A DNA stretch of 64,000 nt, taken from the NCBI GenBank assembly GCA_003349915.1, contig QFXE01000021.1, positions 248,001 through 312,000 on the forward strand. Direction: 5' to 3'. Under the pieces are notes generated by a model. It saw only the letters and a list, made by a program, of their open reading frames with translations, did no database searches and was not told where the DNA came from. The position numbers were made by a program, and so were the translations under genes. Of this stretch, positions 8,595 to 17,274 are shown piece after piece. Position 1 is the stretch's first letter. Every line of letters starts with the position of its first letter. Origin of the DNA: an endosymbiont of Escarpia spicata. Its GTDB lineage: Bacteria > Pseudomonadota > Gammaproteobacteria > Chromatiales > Chromatiaceae.

Positions 8595-9725
8595 CTACCC
8601 CTTCCCGTCGATCAATGAGACGCCATCCAATCCGTTGGCCAGACCTCCATTGCCCCTGTTCATGCCAAGTTTGATCATCAGGCGCACATCATTGGTGGAG
8701 TCGGCATGTGCCAACGCATCCTCATAGCTGATCTCACCCTGTTCATAAAGTCGGTAGAGAGATTGGTCGAAGGTGATCATGCCATGCTCCGTGGAACGCT
8801 TCATCAACTCCTTCAGCTTTGGAATATCCCCTTTACGAATCAGATCCGCCGCCAGTGGAGTATTCAGCAGAATCTCGAAACAGGCCCGTCGACCATTGCC
8901 ATCCGACCGCCGCAACAGCTGTTGGGCCACAATCGCCCGTAGATTGAGGGAAAGATCCATAAAAATCTGATCCCGATGATCTTCTGGAAAAAAGTGAATA
9001 ATTCGATCCAATGCCTGATTGGCATTGTTGGCATGCAGGGTGGAGAGACAGAGATGTCCCGTTTCGGCAAAGGTCAGCGCATGCTCCATTGTCTCGCGGG
9101 TGCGAATCTCGCCAATCAGAATCACATCCGGTGCCTGGCGCAAGGTATTCTTCAGCGCAACCTCGTAGGATTGCGTATCCAGCCCCACCTCACGTTGGGT
9201 AATGATGCAGCCATCGTGATTGTGGATGTATTCGATCGGATCTTCGATACTGATGATATGGCCACTGCTCTTGTTGTTGCGATGACCAATCATCGAGGCC
9301 AGGGAGGTCGACTTACCGGTACCCGTCGCCCCCACGAAAATCACCAGCCCACGTTTGCTCATCGCCAGATCCTGCAGCACCGGCGGCAGACGCAGTTCCC
9401 CCATGGTGGGGATAGTGCTCTCGATACGGCGCAGCACCATGCCGACCGAATCCCGTTGCATAAAGGCACTGACCCGAAAACGTCCAATACCCTTCGCATT
9501 TATGGCGAAGTTGCACTCATTGGTTTCATCGAATTCACGCTGCTGCTGATCGGTCATGATATTGAAGGTGTAATCCTTCGCCTGTTTGGCGCTGACTGCG
9601 GTCCTGCTGACCGGGACGATACGCCCATCCACCTTGATGGAGGGCGCTCTGCCTACAGTAATAAACAGATCGGAAGCCTTTTTCTGGACCATCATGGCCA
9701 GCAGCACATTAAATTCCATGTTCAT
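8595..9725 (-). CDS. pilU: PilU, type IV pilus retraction ATPase
   Basis: 376 residues, typical for PilU. It has the Walker A motif VGATGTGKSTSLASM near residue 136, the Asp box ISIEDPIEYIH, Walker B ILIGEIRTRETM and an intact His box LSTLHANNANQALDR. The C terminus carries the family-specific tail after RLYEQGEISYEDAL. PilU is the accessory hexameric ATPase that supports PilT in pilus retraction. It lies 39 bp downstream of pilT on the same strand, so the two form an operon. Confidence 0.94.
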   Translation of the reverse strand: MNMEFNVLLAMMVQKKASDLFITVGRAPSIKVDGRIVPVSRTAVSAKQAKDYTFNIMTDQQQREFDETNECNFAINAKGIGRFRVSAFMQRDSVGMVLRRIESTIPTMGELRLPPVLQDLAMSKRGLVIFVGATGTGKSTSLASMIGHRNNKSSGHIISIEDPIEYIHNHDGCIITQREVGLDTQSYEVALKNTLRQAPDVILIGEIRTRETMEHALTFAETGHLCLSTLHANNANQALDRIIHFFPEDHRDQIFMDLSLNLRAIVAQQLLRRSDGNGRRACFEILLNTPLAADLIRKGDIPKLKELMKRSTEHGMITFDQSLYRLYEQGEISYEDALAHADSTNDVRLMIKLGMNRGNGGLANGLDGVSLIDGKG

Positions 9726-9764
9726 TCCTCATTGGAAAACTCCACCCCCCTTCTTAACTTTACG

Positions 9765-10622
9765 TTAGAAAGAATCTTTGTTCTGCGCCTTGGCCTTGGC
9801 ATCCAGGCGACTGATCACACCCTTGTCCACCAACTCTTTCAGACTCTGGTCCATCGTCTGCATACCAGCTGCCTGACCCGTCTGAATAGCCGAATACATC
9901 TGCGCCACTTTGTCTTCACGAATCAGGTTACGGATCGCCGGGGTGCCGAACACCAGATGACCGGTCTCAGCCGCTGTCATCGCCAAACGGATCGTCTCCA
10001 AGTCACGCAACTCACCCACCAGGATAATGTCCGGGTCTTCACGCAGGGCGGATCGTAGCGCCTCACTGAAGCCCAATGTGTCCCGATGTACCTCGCGCTG
10101 ATTCAACAGGCACTTTTTACTGGTGTGAACAAACTCAATGGGGTCTTCGATGGTGAGTATGTGAGCGTAGTCGTTGTCGTTTTTGTAGTCCATCATCGCC
10201 GCCAGGGTGGTGGACTTACCCGAGCCGGTGGGCCCGGTCACCAGAACCAGCCCACGGGGCACGTCTACAATCTCCTTGAAAGAGTTGGGACAGCCCAGGT
10301 CCTCCAGCGTCAGTACCTTGGAGGGGATGGTACGAAAAACCGCAGATGCGCCCCGCGCCTGATTGAATGCGTTGACACGAAAGCGGGCCAGTCCGGGAAT
10401 CTCGAAGGAGAAATCGGTCTCGAGAAACTCCTCGAAATCCTTCCGCTGCTTGTCGTTCATGATGTCGTAGACAAGCCCGTGGACCACTTTATGCTCCAGC
10501 GCCGGCACATTAATGCGCCGGATATCACCATCCACGCGGATCATCGGCGGCAGTCCGGAGGACAGATGCAGATCGGACGCATTGTGTTTGACACTGAATG
10601 CCAGAAGTTCGGCGATATCCAT
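9765..10622 (-). CDS. pilT: PilT, type IV pilus retraction ATPase with internal 59-residue deletion
   Basis: 285 residues against the usual 344. The N-terminal PAS-like domain, Walker A (GPTGSGKSTTLAAMMDY), Asp box (LTIEDPIEFVHTSKK) and Walker B (IILVGELRDLETIRLAM) are intact. The sequence then runs HLVFGT directly into PAIRNLIREDKVAQMYSAIQTG. In normal PilT, 59 residues lie between these, beginning with LHTTSAAKTIDRV (the His box) and ending in IGT. The reading frame is kept. Without the His box the ATPase should be inactive or severely impaired. The cut sits at TCGGCACC (9942-9949), a likely short repeat, so either a slippage deletion or an assembly collapse is possible. A GAGG ribosome binding site precedes the start. 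Confidence 0.9.
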   Translation of the reverse strand: MDIAELLAFSVKHNASDLHLSSGLPPMIRVDGDIRRINVPALEHKVVHGLVYDIMNDKQRKDFEEFLETDFSFEIPGLARFRVNAFNQARGASAVFRTIPSKVLTLEDLGCPNSFKEIVDVPRGLVLVTGPTGSGKSTTLAAMMDYKNDNDYAHILTIEDPIEFVHTSKKCLLNQREVHRDTLGFSEALRSALREDPDIILVGELRDLETIRLAMTAAETGHLVFGTPAIRNLIREDKVAQMYSAIQTGQAAGMQTMDQSLKELVDKGVISRLDAKAKAQNKDSF

Positions 10623-10861
10623 TCATTTCCCTCAGATAGAAAAACCGGCGCGACGACCCTGTTCAGAGCGCCGCTTATCTATTATCGTCAATAATAACGG
10701 CACTTGCGCCGGTTTCTACAAATTGTTTGTCGCCACTTCGTGCCGGCAGGCATTTGATTTATGCCGACACTGCCCATACTCTCAAACAGACCCCTTTCAT
10801 TTACACCCTGCTGTGATCATAAAATCCCAGGCAGAATGTAATTTTTTGTAAACTATCGACC

Positions 10862-11560
10862 ATGAGCAGCATCAAACAGAGACTCACCCGTGTACGGCAA
10901 CGCATCGAACAGGCAGAGCGCCAGGCAGAACGAACACCCGCCAGCACCATTTTGCTGGCAGTCAGCAAAACCCGCACGGCGGACGAAATCCGCGCCGCGT
11001 TTGCCGCCGGGCAGACCGCCTTCGGCGAAAACTATCTGCAGGATGCCCTGGAAAAGATCGATGCACTTGCAGACCTGAAACTCGAATGGCACTTCATTGG
11101 TCGAATACAGAGTAATAAAACAAAACCCATCGCAGAAAATTTTGACTGGGTTCACAGTATCGCAAGTTTGAAACACGCGCGAAGACTGGGTGAACAGCGC
11201 CCCCCGGAGCGCCCACCTCTGAAAATCTGCATTCAGGTCAACACCAGCGGGGAGGCCAGCAAGGGCGGCCACGAACCGGAACAACTGCCGGAACTGCTCA
11301 AGGCGTACCAAGCTCTGCCAGGTATCGAGGTGGTGGGACTGATGACCATCCCGGCACTGACGGACGATGCAGCCGCACAGCGCCGCCCCTTCCGCTTACT
11401 GCGGAATCTGCGCGACACTTTGCGAAGCGATGCACTGCCGCTGGAGACCCTTTCGATGGGCATGTCGGGCGATCTGGAGGCGGCAATTTTGGAGGGCGCT
11501 ACAATTGTTCGCATCGGCACGGCCATTTTTGGCCCCCGGCAGTATAATAGTACTAACTAA
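10862..11560 (+). CDS. yggS: YggS family pyridoxal phosphate homeostasis protein
   Basis: 232 residues, fold type III PLP-binding barrel. The PLP lysine lies in LLAVSKTRTADEIR near residue 37. The FGENYLQDALEKI and WHFIGRIQSNKTK motifs and the C-terminal LSMGMSGDLEAAILEGATIVRIGTAIFG are family hallmarks. YggS buffers PLP and affects amino-acid metabolism; it is not a racemase. It is the first gene of the conserved yggS-proC-yggT-yggU cluster, with 75 bp to proC, and is transcribed divergently from pilT. Confidence 0.95.
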   Translation: MSSIKQRLTRVRQRIEQAERQAERTPASTILLAVSKTRTADEIRAAFAAGQTAFGENYLQDALEKIDALADLKLEWHFIGRIQSNKTKPIAENFDWVHSIASLKHARRLGEQRPPERPPLKICIQVNTSGEASKGGHEPEQLPELLKAYQALPGIEVVGLMTIPALTDDAAAQRRPFRLLRNLRDTLRSDALPLETLSMGMSGDLEAAILEGATIVRIGTAIFGPRQYNSTN

Positions 11561-11635
11561 AGAAGCGCTGAATGACTCGGTTATTGTCATTTCTCCCTAA
11601 CTAACCATTGACCCCGACTATCATAAGAAGCATCC

Positions 11636-12463
11636 ATGAAACTAAACAGCATCACCTTTATCGGCGGCGGCAATATGGCTGCATCTCTTATCAGCGGATT
11701 GGTCGCGGATGGCTATGACCCCACGCACATCACCGCCAGTGATCCGAATAAAGAGCGACTGGCTCAACTCGCCGCCAACTACGCCATTCGCACTGAAACC
11801 GACAACGATGCCGCCGTTCAAAACGCCGATATCGTCGTCCTGGCGGTCAAACCCCAGGTTCTGGAATCGGTGGTTCGTGACGTGGCCGGCGCCATCTGGC
11901 GCCATCAGCCGCTGGTCATCTCCATCGCCGCTGGAGTGAGGGAGGCGGCATTGCGGGAGTGGCTGGGAGAAGATATCGCCCTGGTTCGCACTATGCCCAA
12001 CACACCGGCAATGATTCAGTCCGGCGCCAGCGGTTTACATGCCAGCGAAAATGTCAGCGACATTCAGAAAGACCAGGCAGAGAGCATCCTGCGCGCAGTG
12101 GGACTCACCTGCTGGGTGACCGACGAGAGCCAAATGGACGCGGTCACTGCACTCTCCGGTAGCGGACCGGCCTACTTTTTTCTCGTCATGGAGGCGATGG
12201 AAGCCGCCGCCATCAAGATGGGACTTGAAGCAGAGACCGCCCGCCTGCTCACCCTGCAGACAGCGCTGGGGGCAGCCCGCATGGCGATGGAAAGCAAGGA
12301 CTCCCCTGCCACACTGCGGGAAAAGGTCACCTCTCCAGGCGGCACCACCGAACGGGCTTTGGGGATTCTGCAAGAGGGGGGGCTTCCGGCGCTGTTCGAA
12401 CAGGCGCTCAACGGCGCACGTGATCGGTCTCAGGAACTCTCAGAGATATTGGGAGGAAAATAA
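11636..12463 (+). CDS. proC: pyrroline-5-carboxylate reductase
   Basis: 275 residues. The N-terminal Rossmann motif FIGGGNMAASLISGL is at residues 8-22, and VRTMPNTPAMIQSGASGL binds the cofactor and substrate. The C-terminal dimerisation domain has AVTALSGSGPAYFF and the signature TSPGGTTERALGILQEGGL. It catalyses the last step of proline synthesis from pyrroline-5-carboxylate with NAD(P)H. The stop overlaps the yggT start by one base, so they are coupled. Confidence 0.96.
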   Translation: MKLNSITFIGGGNMAASLISGLVADGYDPTHITASDPNKERLAQLAANYAIRTETDNDAAVQNADIVVLAVKPQVLESVVRDVAGAIWRHQPLVISIAAGVREAALREWLGEDIALVRTMPNTPAMIQSGASGLHASENVSDIQKDQAESILRAVGLTCWVTDESQMDAVTALSGSGPAYFFLVMEAMEAAAIKMGLEAETARLLTLQTALGAARMAMESKDSPATLREKVTSPGGTTERALGILQEGGLPALFEQALNGARDRSQELSEILGGK

Positions 12464-13038
12464 TGGACGGCAACTACCTGGCAAACCCGGCAATCTTCCT
12501 GATTCAGACCCTCTTCGGCCTCTACATCCTGGCGGTAATGCTGCGTCTGATACTGCAACTGGTGAAGGCTGATTTTTATAATCCCGTCTCACAGTTTCTG
12601 GTGCGGGCCACCAATCCTCCCCTCAAACTGTTGCGCCGTTTCATCCCCGGCTTCGGCGGCATCGATATCTCCTCCATCGTTTTGGTCTGGGCATTGAAAG
12701 CCGCGGAACTGGGCCTGGTGATCCTGCTCAGCGGCGCCTCCGTCAATGCCCTCGGCCCCTTCCTCTGGGCCATTCCTGAACTGGTGGAATTGCTGATCAA
12801 CATATTTCTCTTTGCGATCCTGATCCAGGTTATCCTGAGTTGGATCAACCCCGGCGCCTACAACCCCGCCTCGGCACTACTCCACTCACTGACCGACCCG
12901 GTAATGCGCCCCGCGCGCAGAATCCTGCCCCCTATCTCAGGCCTCGACCTCTCACCCATGCTGGTCATGATCGGGCTGGTACTACTGAAAATGCTGCTGC
13001 TGCCGCCATTGCGCGTAATCACCGGCAGTCCATTTTGA
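12463..13038 (+). CDS. yggT: YggT family membrane protein
   Basis: 191 residues with two copies of the YggT unit. Each has a hydrophobic helix followed by a P-x-x-NP-P-x-LR-like segment ([27 protein letters not shown] near residue 40, then [28 protein letters not shown] near residue 140), each followed by further helices. It is an integral inner-membrane protein of the CCB3/YggT family; functions in osmotic tolerance or envelope organisation have been proposed for relatives. Overlaps with proC and yggU show tight operon coupling. Confidence 0.93.
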   Translation: MDGNYLANPAIFLIQTLFGLYILAVMLRLILQLVKADFYNPVSQFLVRATNPPLKLLRRFIPGFGGIDISSIVLVWALKAAELGLVILLSGASVNALGPFLWAIPELVELLINIFLFAILIQVILSWINPGAYNPASALLHSLTDPVMRPARRILPPISGLDLSPMLVMIGLVLLKMLLLPPLRVITGSPF

Positions 13039-13328
13039 GTGGCTGGTATCATTGGGATGGGGACGATCTGACTCTGCGACTGCGCATTCAACCCAAAGCC
13101 TCGCGGGATACCTTTGTCGGCCCTCACGGCGATAATTTTAAGATTCGCATCACTGCTCCACCCGTCGATGGGAAGGCCAACGCACATCTCATCAAACTCC
13201 TGGCCAAGGCCTTTGGAGTACCCCGCAGCCAGGTGATCCTGGTGAGCGGTGAAACTTCACGTTCAAAATGCCTGCGTATCCACGCCCCCCAAAAAGCACC
13301 CATTCCCGTGAACAGGCGCCCAAACTGA
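13035..13328 (+). CDS. yggU: DUF167 family protein YggU
   Basis: 97 residues from a TTG start at 13035 that overlaps the yggT stop (TTGA). The frame is open upstream to 12840, but only the TTG start gives the family-typical N terminus [25 protein letters not shown]. The conserved [23 protein letters not shown] and [13 protein letters not shown] follow. It is a small cytoplasmic alpha/beta protein of unknown function that nearly always follows yggT. Confidence 0.9.
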   Translation: MSGWYHWDGDDLTLRLRIQPKASRDTFVGPHGDNFKIRITAPPVDGKANAHLIKLLAKAFGVPRSQVILVSGETSRSKCLRIHAPQKAPIPVNRRPN

Positions 13329-13449
13329 ACACCAGAAAGAGACAAACGACCGATAATCTGTTACGCGTACATAAATAGCCTAGGCTTCAGTCCAACTGAA
13401 GATCGTCGCTAAAGCCAGTGTGGCATAATCGTTTACACTCAATCTGTTC

Positions 13450-15444
13450 ATGCGGAACAACCGAATGGAAAAAATACGTTTTCAACAACAGCTCCAGGCC
13501 TATGGACAGTGGAAGGCAAATATCCTTCGCACCATCAGCGAGTATGGCCCCTGGCTGGAACAGAACGGCATGTCTACGCCGGAGACCCAGGCTCGCATCA
13601 CCCAGACCATGGAGATGCTGAAACATGATCGCCTCACCATCGCCTTCGTGGCTGAATTCTCCCGTGGAAAAACCGAACTCATCAACGCCATCTTCTTTGC
13701 CGATCATGGACGACGCCTGCTGCCTTCCAGCGCTGGCCGCACCACCATGTGTCCGACAGAGATCTTTTTTGATCGCGAGCGTGAAGAAGCCTATGTCCGA
13801 CTATTGCCGATCGAGACACGGCTTCAGGACACCTTGATTTCAGATCTCCGCAAGGATGAAAAACAGTGGGTTCACTATCCACTGGAGACCGAGTCAGTTG
13901 AGCAGATGGAGGCCTCACTCGGCGAGGTGATGCAGACCAAGATGGTCACCGTGGAAGAAGCCACGCATCTCGGCCTCTACAGCCCTGCTCTGCACCCGCA
14001 TCAGAAAAAACCGCCGAAACTGATCGAAATCCCAAAATGGCGCCACGCCCTGATCAGCTATCCGCACACCCTCCTGAAACAGGGTTTGACCATTCTCGAT
14101 ACTCCGGGACTCAACGCCTTGGGAAGCGAGCCGGAGCTGACACTGAACATGCTGCCCTCGGCCCAGGCAGTACTCTTTGTGCTGGGTGCCGATACCGGTG
14201 TCACCCGTAGTGACATGGAGATCTGGCAACACCATATCAAAGGCTTTCAGAGCGGCAGGCAGCGCGGCCTGATGGTGGTACTCAACAAGATCGACACCCT
14301 GTGGGACGACCTGCTGGAACCGGAGGAGATCAGCGCAACCATCTCCAGGCAGCAGGGTGAAACCGCCAAGATGCTCGGCGTCTCCGAAAGCGCTGTGTTC
14401 CCCATTTCCGCCCAGAAGGGGCTGGTGGCGAAGGTTCGCCACGAGAGCGAACTGCTGGAGAGAAGCGGCCTGCTCTCCCTGGAGAGCCATCTGGCTACCG
14501 ATGTCCTGGGCATAAAACAGCAGATCATCCTTGATACCGTTGGCGCCGATATAGGCCAGATGCTGGACAACAGCCGCAGCGTACTCTCCGGCAAGCTCAC
14601 CAATGCAAAAAAACAGCTGGAAGAGTTGGAGGAGTTGAGCGGCAAAAGCGACGATGTCATCAACAACCTGATGGAGAAGACCCGGGAGGAGCAGTCCCAG
14701 TATATGCATGACGTCGAGAGTTTTCAGGTAAGCCGTCAGAAGTTGAAGGGGCAGGCGGACAACTTACGGGCAGCACTTGACCTTGATACACTGGACAACA
14801 TCATCAACCGCAGCCGTCGTGAAATGACAAACAGCTGGACCACTCATGGCATGAAGACGGTAATGAAAAACCTCTTCGAAGAGGTCCGCCGAAACATGCA
14901 CACCGTAGTGTCACAAAGCGAGCAGACCCGTAAGCTGATTCGCTCCATCTACCGAAAATTTCAGAATGAACACGGCTTTGCGGTCATCCAGCCCAAAATG
15001 TTCTCCATCGTGAAATACCGCGTGGAACTGGAACTGCTGCACCAGGAAGCGGAAGTCTTCCGCAACAGCCCGGTTACCGCAATGATGGAGCAGGGCTTTG
15101 TGGTTAAACGCTTCTATGCCGCGCTAGTCAGCCGGGCCAGGCACATCTTCCACCGCGCCAGTGATGACATTAACAATTGGCTGGTCACCACCCTGGAGCC
15201 CCTGGTTTTGCAGATCCGGGATCACAAGGAGATGATGGAGAAGAGGCTCAACAACCTGCAGAAGATCGGCCAGTCCCGCAACACCCTGCAATTCAGGATC
15301 GTTGAACTTCAGGACCAGTACACCGAAGCAGCCCGCCAGCTTACATCCCTTCGCAACATGGCAAACCGACTAAACGACAGTGAACTACTGAACAAAGAGA
15401 AACGGCCACGCCCCCGGCTGGTGCCCAAGCAAAATGCCTCGTAA
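13450..15444 (+). CDS. dynamin-like GTPase
   Basis: 664 residues. The GTPase domain at about 50-330 has a G1 loop AEFSRGKTELINAIFF, a G2 region with SAGRTTMCPTEI, G3 ILDTPGLNALG and G4 VVLNKIDTLWDD. Downstream are long helical bundles (about 340-480 and 540-650) typical of the bacterial dynamin-like stalk, with a basic C terminus. Such proteins remodel or protect membranes; a clear paddle or membrane segment is not obvious. The gene stands alone between yggU and the DUF4426 gene. The ATG at 13474 (MEKIRF) is an alternative start and would fit a conserved beginning equally well. Confidence 0.85.
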   Translation: MRNNRMEKIRFQQQLQAYGQWKANILRTISEYGPWLEQNGMSTPETQARITQTMEMLKHDRLTIAFVAEFSRGKTELINAIFFADHGRRLLPSSAGRTTMCPTEIFFDREREEAYVRLLPIETRLQDTLISDLRKDEKQWVHYPLETESVEQMEASLGEVMQTKMVTVEEATHLGLYSPALHPHQKKPPKLIEIPKWRHALISYPHTLLKQGLTILDTPGLNALGSEPELTLNMLPSAQAVLFVLGADTGVTRSDMEIWQHHIKGFQSGRQRGLMVVLNKIDTLWDDLLEPEEISATISRQQGETAKMLGVSESAVFPISAQKGLVAKVRHESELLERSGLLSLESHLATDVLGIKQQIILDTVGADIGQMLDNSRSVLSGKLTNAKKQLEELEELSGKSDDVINNLMEKTREEQSQYMHDVESFQVSRQKLKGQADNLRAALDLDTLDNIINRSRREMTNSWTTHGMKTVMKNLFEEVRRNMHTVVSQSEQTRKLIRSIYRKFQNEHGFAVIQPKMFSIVKYRVELELLHQEAEVFRNSPVTAMMEQGFVVKRFYAALVSRARHIFHRASDDINNWLVTTLEPLVLQIRDHKEMMEKRLNNLQKIGQSRNTLQFRIVELQDQYTEAARQLTSLRNMANRLNDSELLNKEKRPRPRLVPKQNAS

Positions 15445-15452
15445 ACTACGGC

Positions 15453-15541
15453 TGCTCTCTCCATGTGACAATTACAGGCCAGCGCCTTGCCGTGAAAGTT
15501 GGCAGGCTATCTGAACTCGCAATTCCCACATGGATAGAGCA
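15453..15541. repeat. palindromic repeat element, copy A
   Basis: 89-bp element with about 22-bp imperfect terminal inverted repeats (TGCTCTCTCCATGTGACAAT at the left, complementary to the right end ...CACATGGATAGAGCA). Its core, GCGCCTTGCCGTGAAAGTTG plus GCTATCTGAAC, is shared with copy B at 20256-20348. A TACAAT hexamer at 15560-15565 starts 19 bp after the element end. It lies 92 bp upstream of the DUF4426 gene. Possible MITE-like element or mobile regulatory palindrome. Confidence 0.75.
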
Positions 15542-15633
15542 CAATGCGTTCATAATAAATACAATCTCTGCTTGCAATCCCAATTCCGGAACAAAAAACT
15601 ACTACCTGTATCACTCCTTAGGAGGAGAATTTT

Positions 15634-16080
15634 ATGTTTTTGCACAGCTTCCGTCTGCTGGTCCTGACGACACTCTGTCTACTTTCATTCAATACCCTGG
15701 CAGAGAACAGCACAAGCATCCCAGGATACAAAATCCATCATAACGCCATTCCCAGCGCATCCCTCGATCCCGGGATCGCCAATCAATATCATATCCAGCG
15801 CAGTAAATATCGTGGCATGCTCAATGTCAGCGTCATCAAAGAGATCCCAGACACTACAGGCAAAGCGGTGAGTGCAATTATCCTCGCCAAAGCCGTCAAC
15901 ATACGCGGCCAGTTAATCAGCATTCCCATGCGCAAAGTCTCTGAACCCAATGCCATCTACTACATCGGCGAATTCCGTATCGCGGATCAGGAGACCCTGG
16001 ATTTTACCCTGGAGGTCAAACCCGCAGGCGAGACACGCTTCTATACCGCAAAACTCAAACAGCAGTTTTTCATCGACTGA
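15634..16080 (+). CDS. DUF4426 family exported protein
   Basis: 148 residues with a signal peptide (LVLTTLCLLSFNTLAEN, likely cut after residue 23). The mature domain has the DUF4426 pattern: YKIHHNAIPSASLDPGIANQY, RSKYRGMLNVSVIKE, then AKAVNIRGQLISIPM and NAIYYIGEFRIADQETLDF. It is a periplasmic protein of unknown function found in many gammaproteobacteria. A very strong ribosome binding site (TAGGAGGAG) precedes the ATG, and palindromic copy A lies upstream, so this gene may be driven from the TACAAT box beside the element. Confidence 0.82.
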   Translation: MFLHSFRLLVLTTLCLLSFNTLAENSTSIPGYKIHHNAIPSASLDPGIANQYHIQRSKYRGMLNVSVIKEIPDTTGKAVSAIILAKAVNIRGQLISIPMRKVSEPNAIYYIGEFRIADQETLDFTLEVKPAGETRFYTAKLKQQFFID

Positions 16081-16091
16081 CAGAAAAAACA

Positions 16092-16178
16092 GTAGGCCTG
16101 ATCAAGCGTAGCGGATCAGGCAAAAGACCCGGCGCAGCAAACTGTGCTTTCCGGTTCCGCAGGCTTGAACCGGCCTAC
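16092..16178. repeat. GTAGGCC-family inverted repeat (bidirectional terminator-like)
   Basis: Starts GTAGGCCTGATCAAGCGTAG and ends CCGCAGGCTTGAACCGGCCTAC; both outer ends are complementary and contain nested hairpins. It sits between the convergent DUF4426 gene and the gene at 16175. Related copies are at 27918-27955 and 36383-36447. Confidence 0.75.
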
Positions 16179-16579
16179 ATTTTTTCACCAAACGTTTTAC
16201 TTCCTGCAAGCACCAGCTCAATCCGCGACTCTTTAACCGGCTGCACAAGAACAGCGTGCAGGGGGAATATCTCGTAGAGCTTGCCCACATATTCATGCTC
16301 GGATTTCTCCACCAGCACGATCACCCGCGTCTCTGGGGCATACTTCTGCAGGCTGAACAGAAAGACATCCAGGTTACTGATGTTGATGCCGGCGTAGTTA
16401 TTGGCATAACCGTAGAAAAACTCAGCCACCACGATATCCGGCTGTTGCCGTTTCAGTTCGCTCATCACCTTACGCATCGAACGAAACTCGACCTGACGAA
16501 TACCCAGCCGCCGATAGAGCGCAGTGAAATCGGGGTGTGTTGGGGATTCGAGAATCGAAAACAGCGTGGTATCGGACAT
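16175..16579 (-). CDS. hypothetical protein, receiver-like fold possible
   Basis: 134 residues from the ATG at 16579 (MSDTTLFSILESPTHPDF). An upstream in-frame start at 16609 would overlap the TauE-like gene. The pattern RRLGIRQVEFRSMRKVMSEL, DIVVAEFFYGYANN and ETRVIVLVEKSEHEYVGKL resembles alternating strands and helices of a CheY-like domain, but the phosphoacceptor Asp cannot be assigned with confidence. The function is unknown. The start lies beside the end of the TauE-like gene on the same strand. Confidence 0.65.
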   Translation of the reverse strand: MSDTTLFSILESPTHPDFTALYRRLGIRQVEFRSMRKVMSELKRQQPDIVVAEFFYGYANNYAGINISNLDVFLFSLQKYAPETRVIVLVEKSEHEYVGKLYEIFPLHAVLVQPVKESRIELVLAGSKTFGEKM

Positions 16580-16593
16580 CACAAACCCTTCGG

Positions 16594-17274
16594 CTAGAAA
16601 GACCGCCACAAAGTCACCAGACCAAATAGAATCACGAGCAATCCGGCCCCTCGGCGCACCCGAATATCCTTGGTCCAGCGAGCAAGGCTACCTGCCACCA
16701 ACCCCATGGCAAAGAGATTGGGCAGGGTTCCGAGACCAAATGCCAGCATCAGTCCAGCCCCCTTGAGCACACTGCCGGCCGAGACGGTCCAAACCAGCAT
16801 GCTGTAGACAAGGCCGCAGGGAATCCAGCCCCAGAACACGCCCAACAACCAGGCCTGCCCCGGCGTATTGACCGGCAGCAGTCTGCGGGCATAGGGTTCG
16901 ATGCGTTGCCAGAGCGCACCGCCTGCCTTTTCAATGCGGGACAACCCAGCCCACCAGCCTCCGAGATAGAGTCCGAGCAGAATCATAAAGATGCCGGCAA
17001 AAGCCAGCAACACACGCTGTGCTATATAGACTGGGGCCACCTGTGCCAGCAACATGCCGAGTCCACCCATAATCGCCCCGGCAACAACATAGCTGCTGAT
17101 GCGCCCCAGGTTATACCCAAGTTGATAGGGGAGGGTGGCGCCAGTGCTGGAACGCAATTTTTCCGGCAGCCCGAAGGTCAGTGCCCCGACGATGCCACCA
17201 CACATTCCGGCGCAGTGCACCCCGCCTAACAGACCCACGACAAATGCCGCCAGATATCCGCCTTGTTCAAGCAT
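16594..17274 (-). CDS. TauE/SafE-like membrane transporter (UreH/CcoH-linked type)
   Basis: 226 residues with six or more membrane helices. The N-terminal GGVHCAGMCGGIVGAL near residues 17-32 has paired cysteines and a His. FWGWIPCGLVYSMLVW near residue 150 and GLGTLPNLFAMGL near residue 185 are family signatures. Proteins of this subtype often accompany ccoGHIS genes and have been linked to copper or thiol handling; general annotation is sulfite exporter TauE/SafE family. Here it overlaps ampG by eight bases, suggesting one transcript. The substrate is not known from sequence. Confidence 0.82.
   Translation of the reverse strand: MLEQGGYLAAFVVGLLGGVHCAGMCGGIVGALTFGLPEKLRSSTGATLPYQLGYNLGRISSYVVAGAIMGGLGMLLAQVAPVYIAQRVLLAFAGIFMILLGLYLGGWWAGLSRIEKAGGALWQRIEPYARRLLPVNTPGQAWLLGVFWGWIPCGLVYSMLVWTVSAGSVLKGAGLMLAFGLGTLPNLFAMGLVAGSLARWTKDIRVRRGAGLLVILFGLVTLWRSF

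Noticed and set aside
8976-10058. 360-codon plus-strand ORF opposite pilU and pilT
   Set aside because: It is the mirror frame of two GC-rich conserved genes; the His/Gln-rich composition is typical of antisense reading.
12840-13034. Upstream extension of the DUF167 gene inside yggT
   Set aside because: The extra N-terminal residues are the alternate frame of yggT; the TTG start gives the conserved MSGWY beginning.
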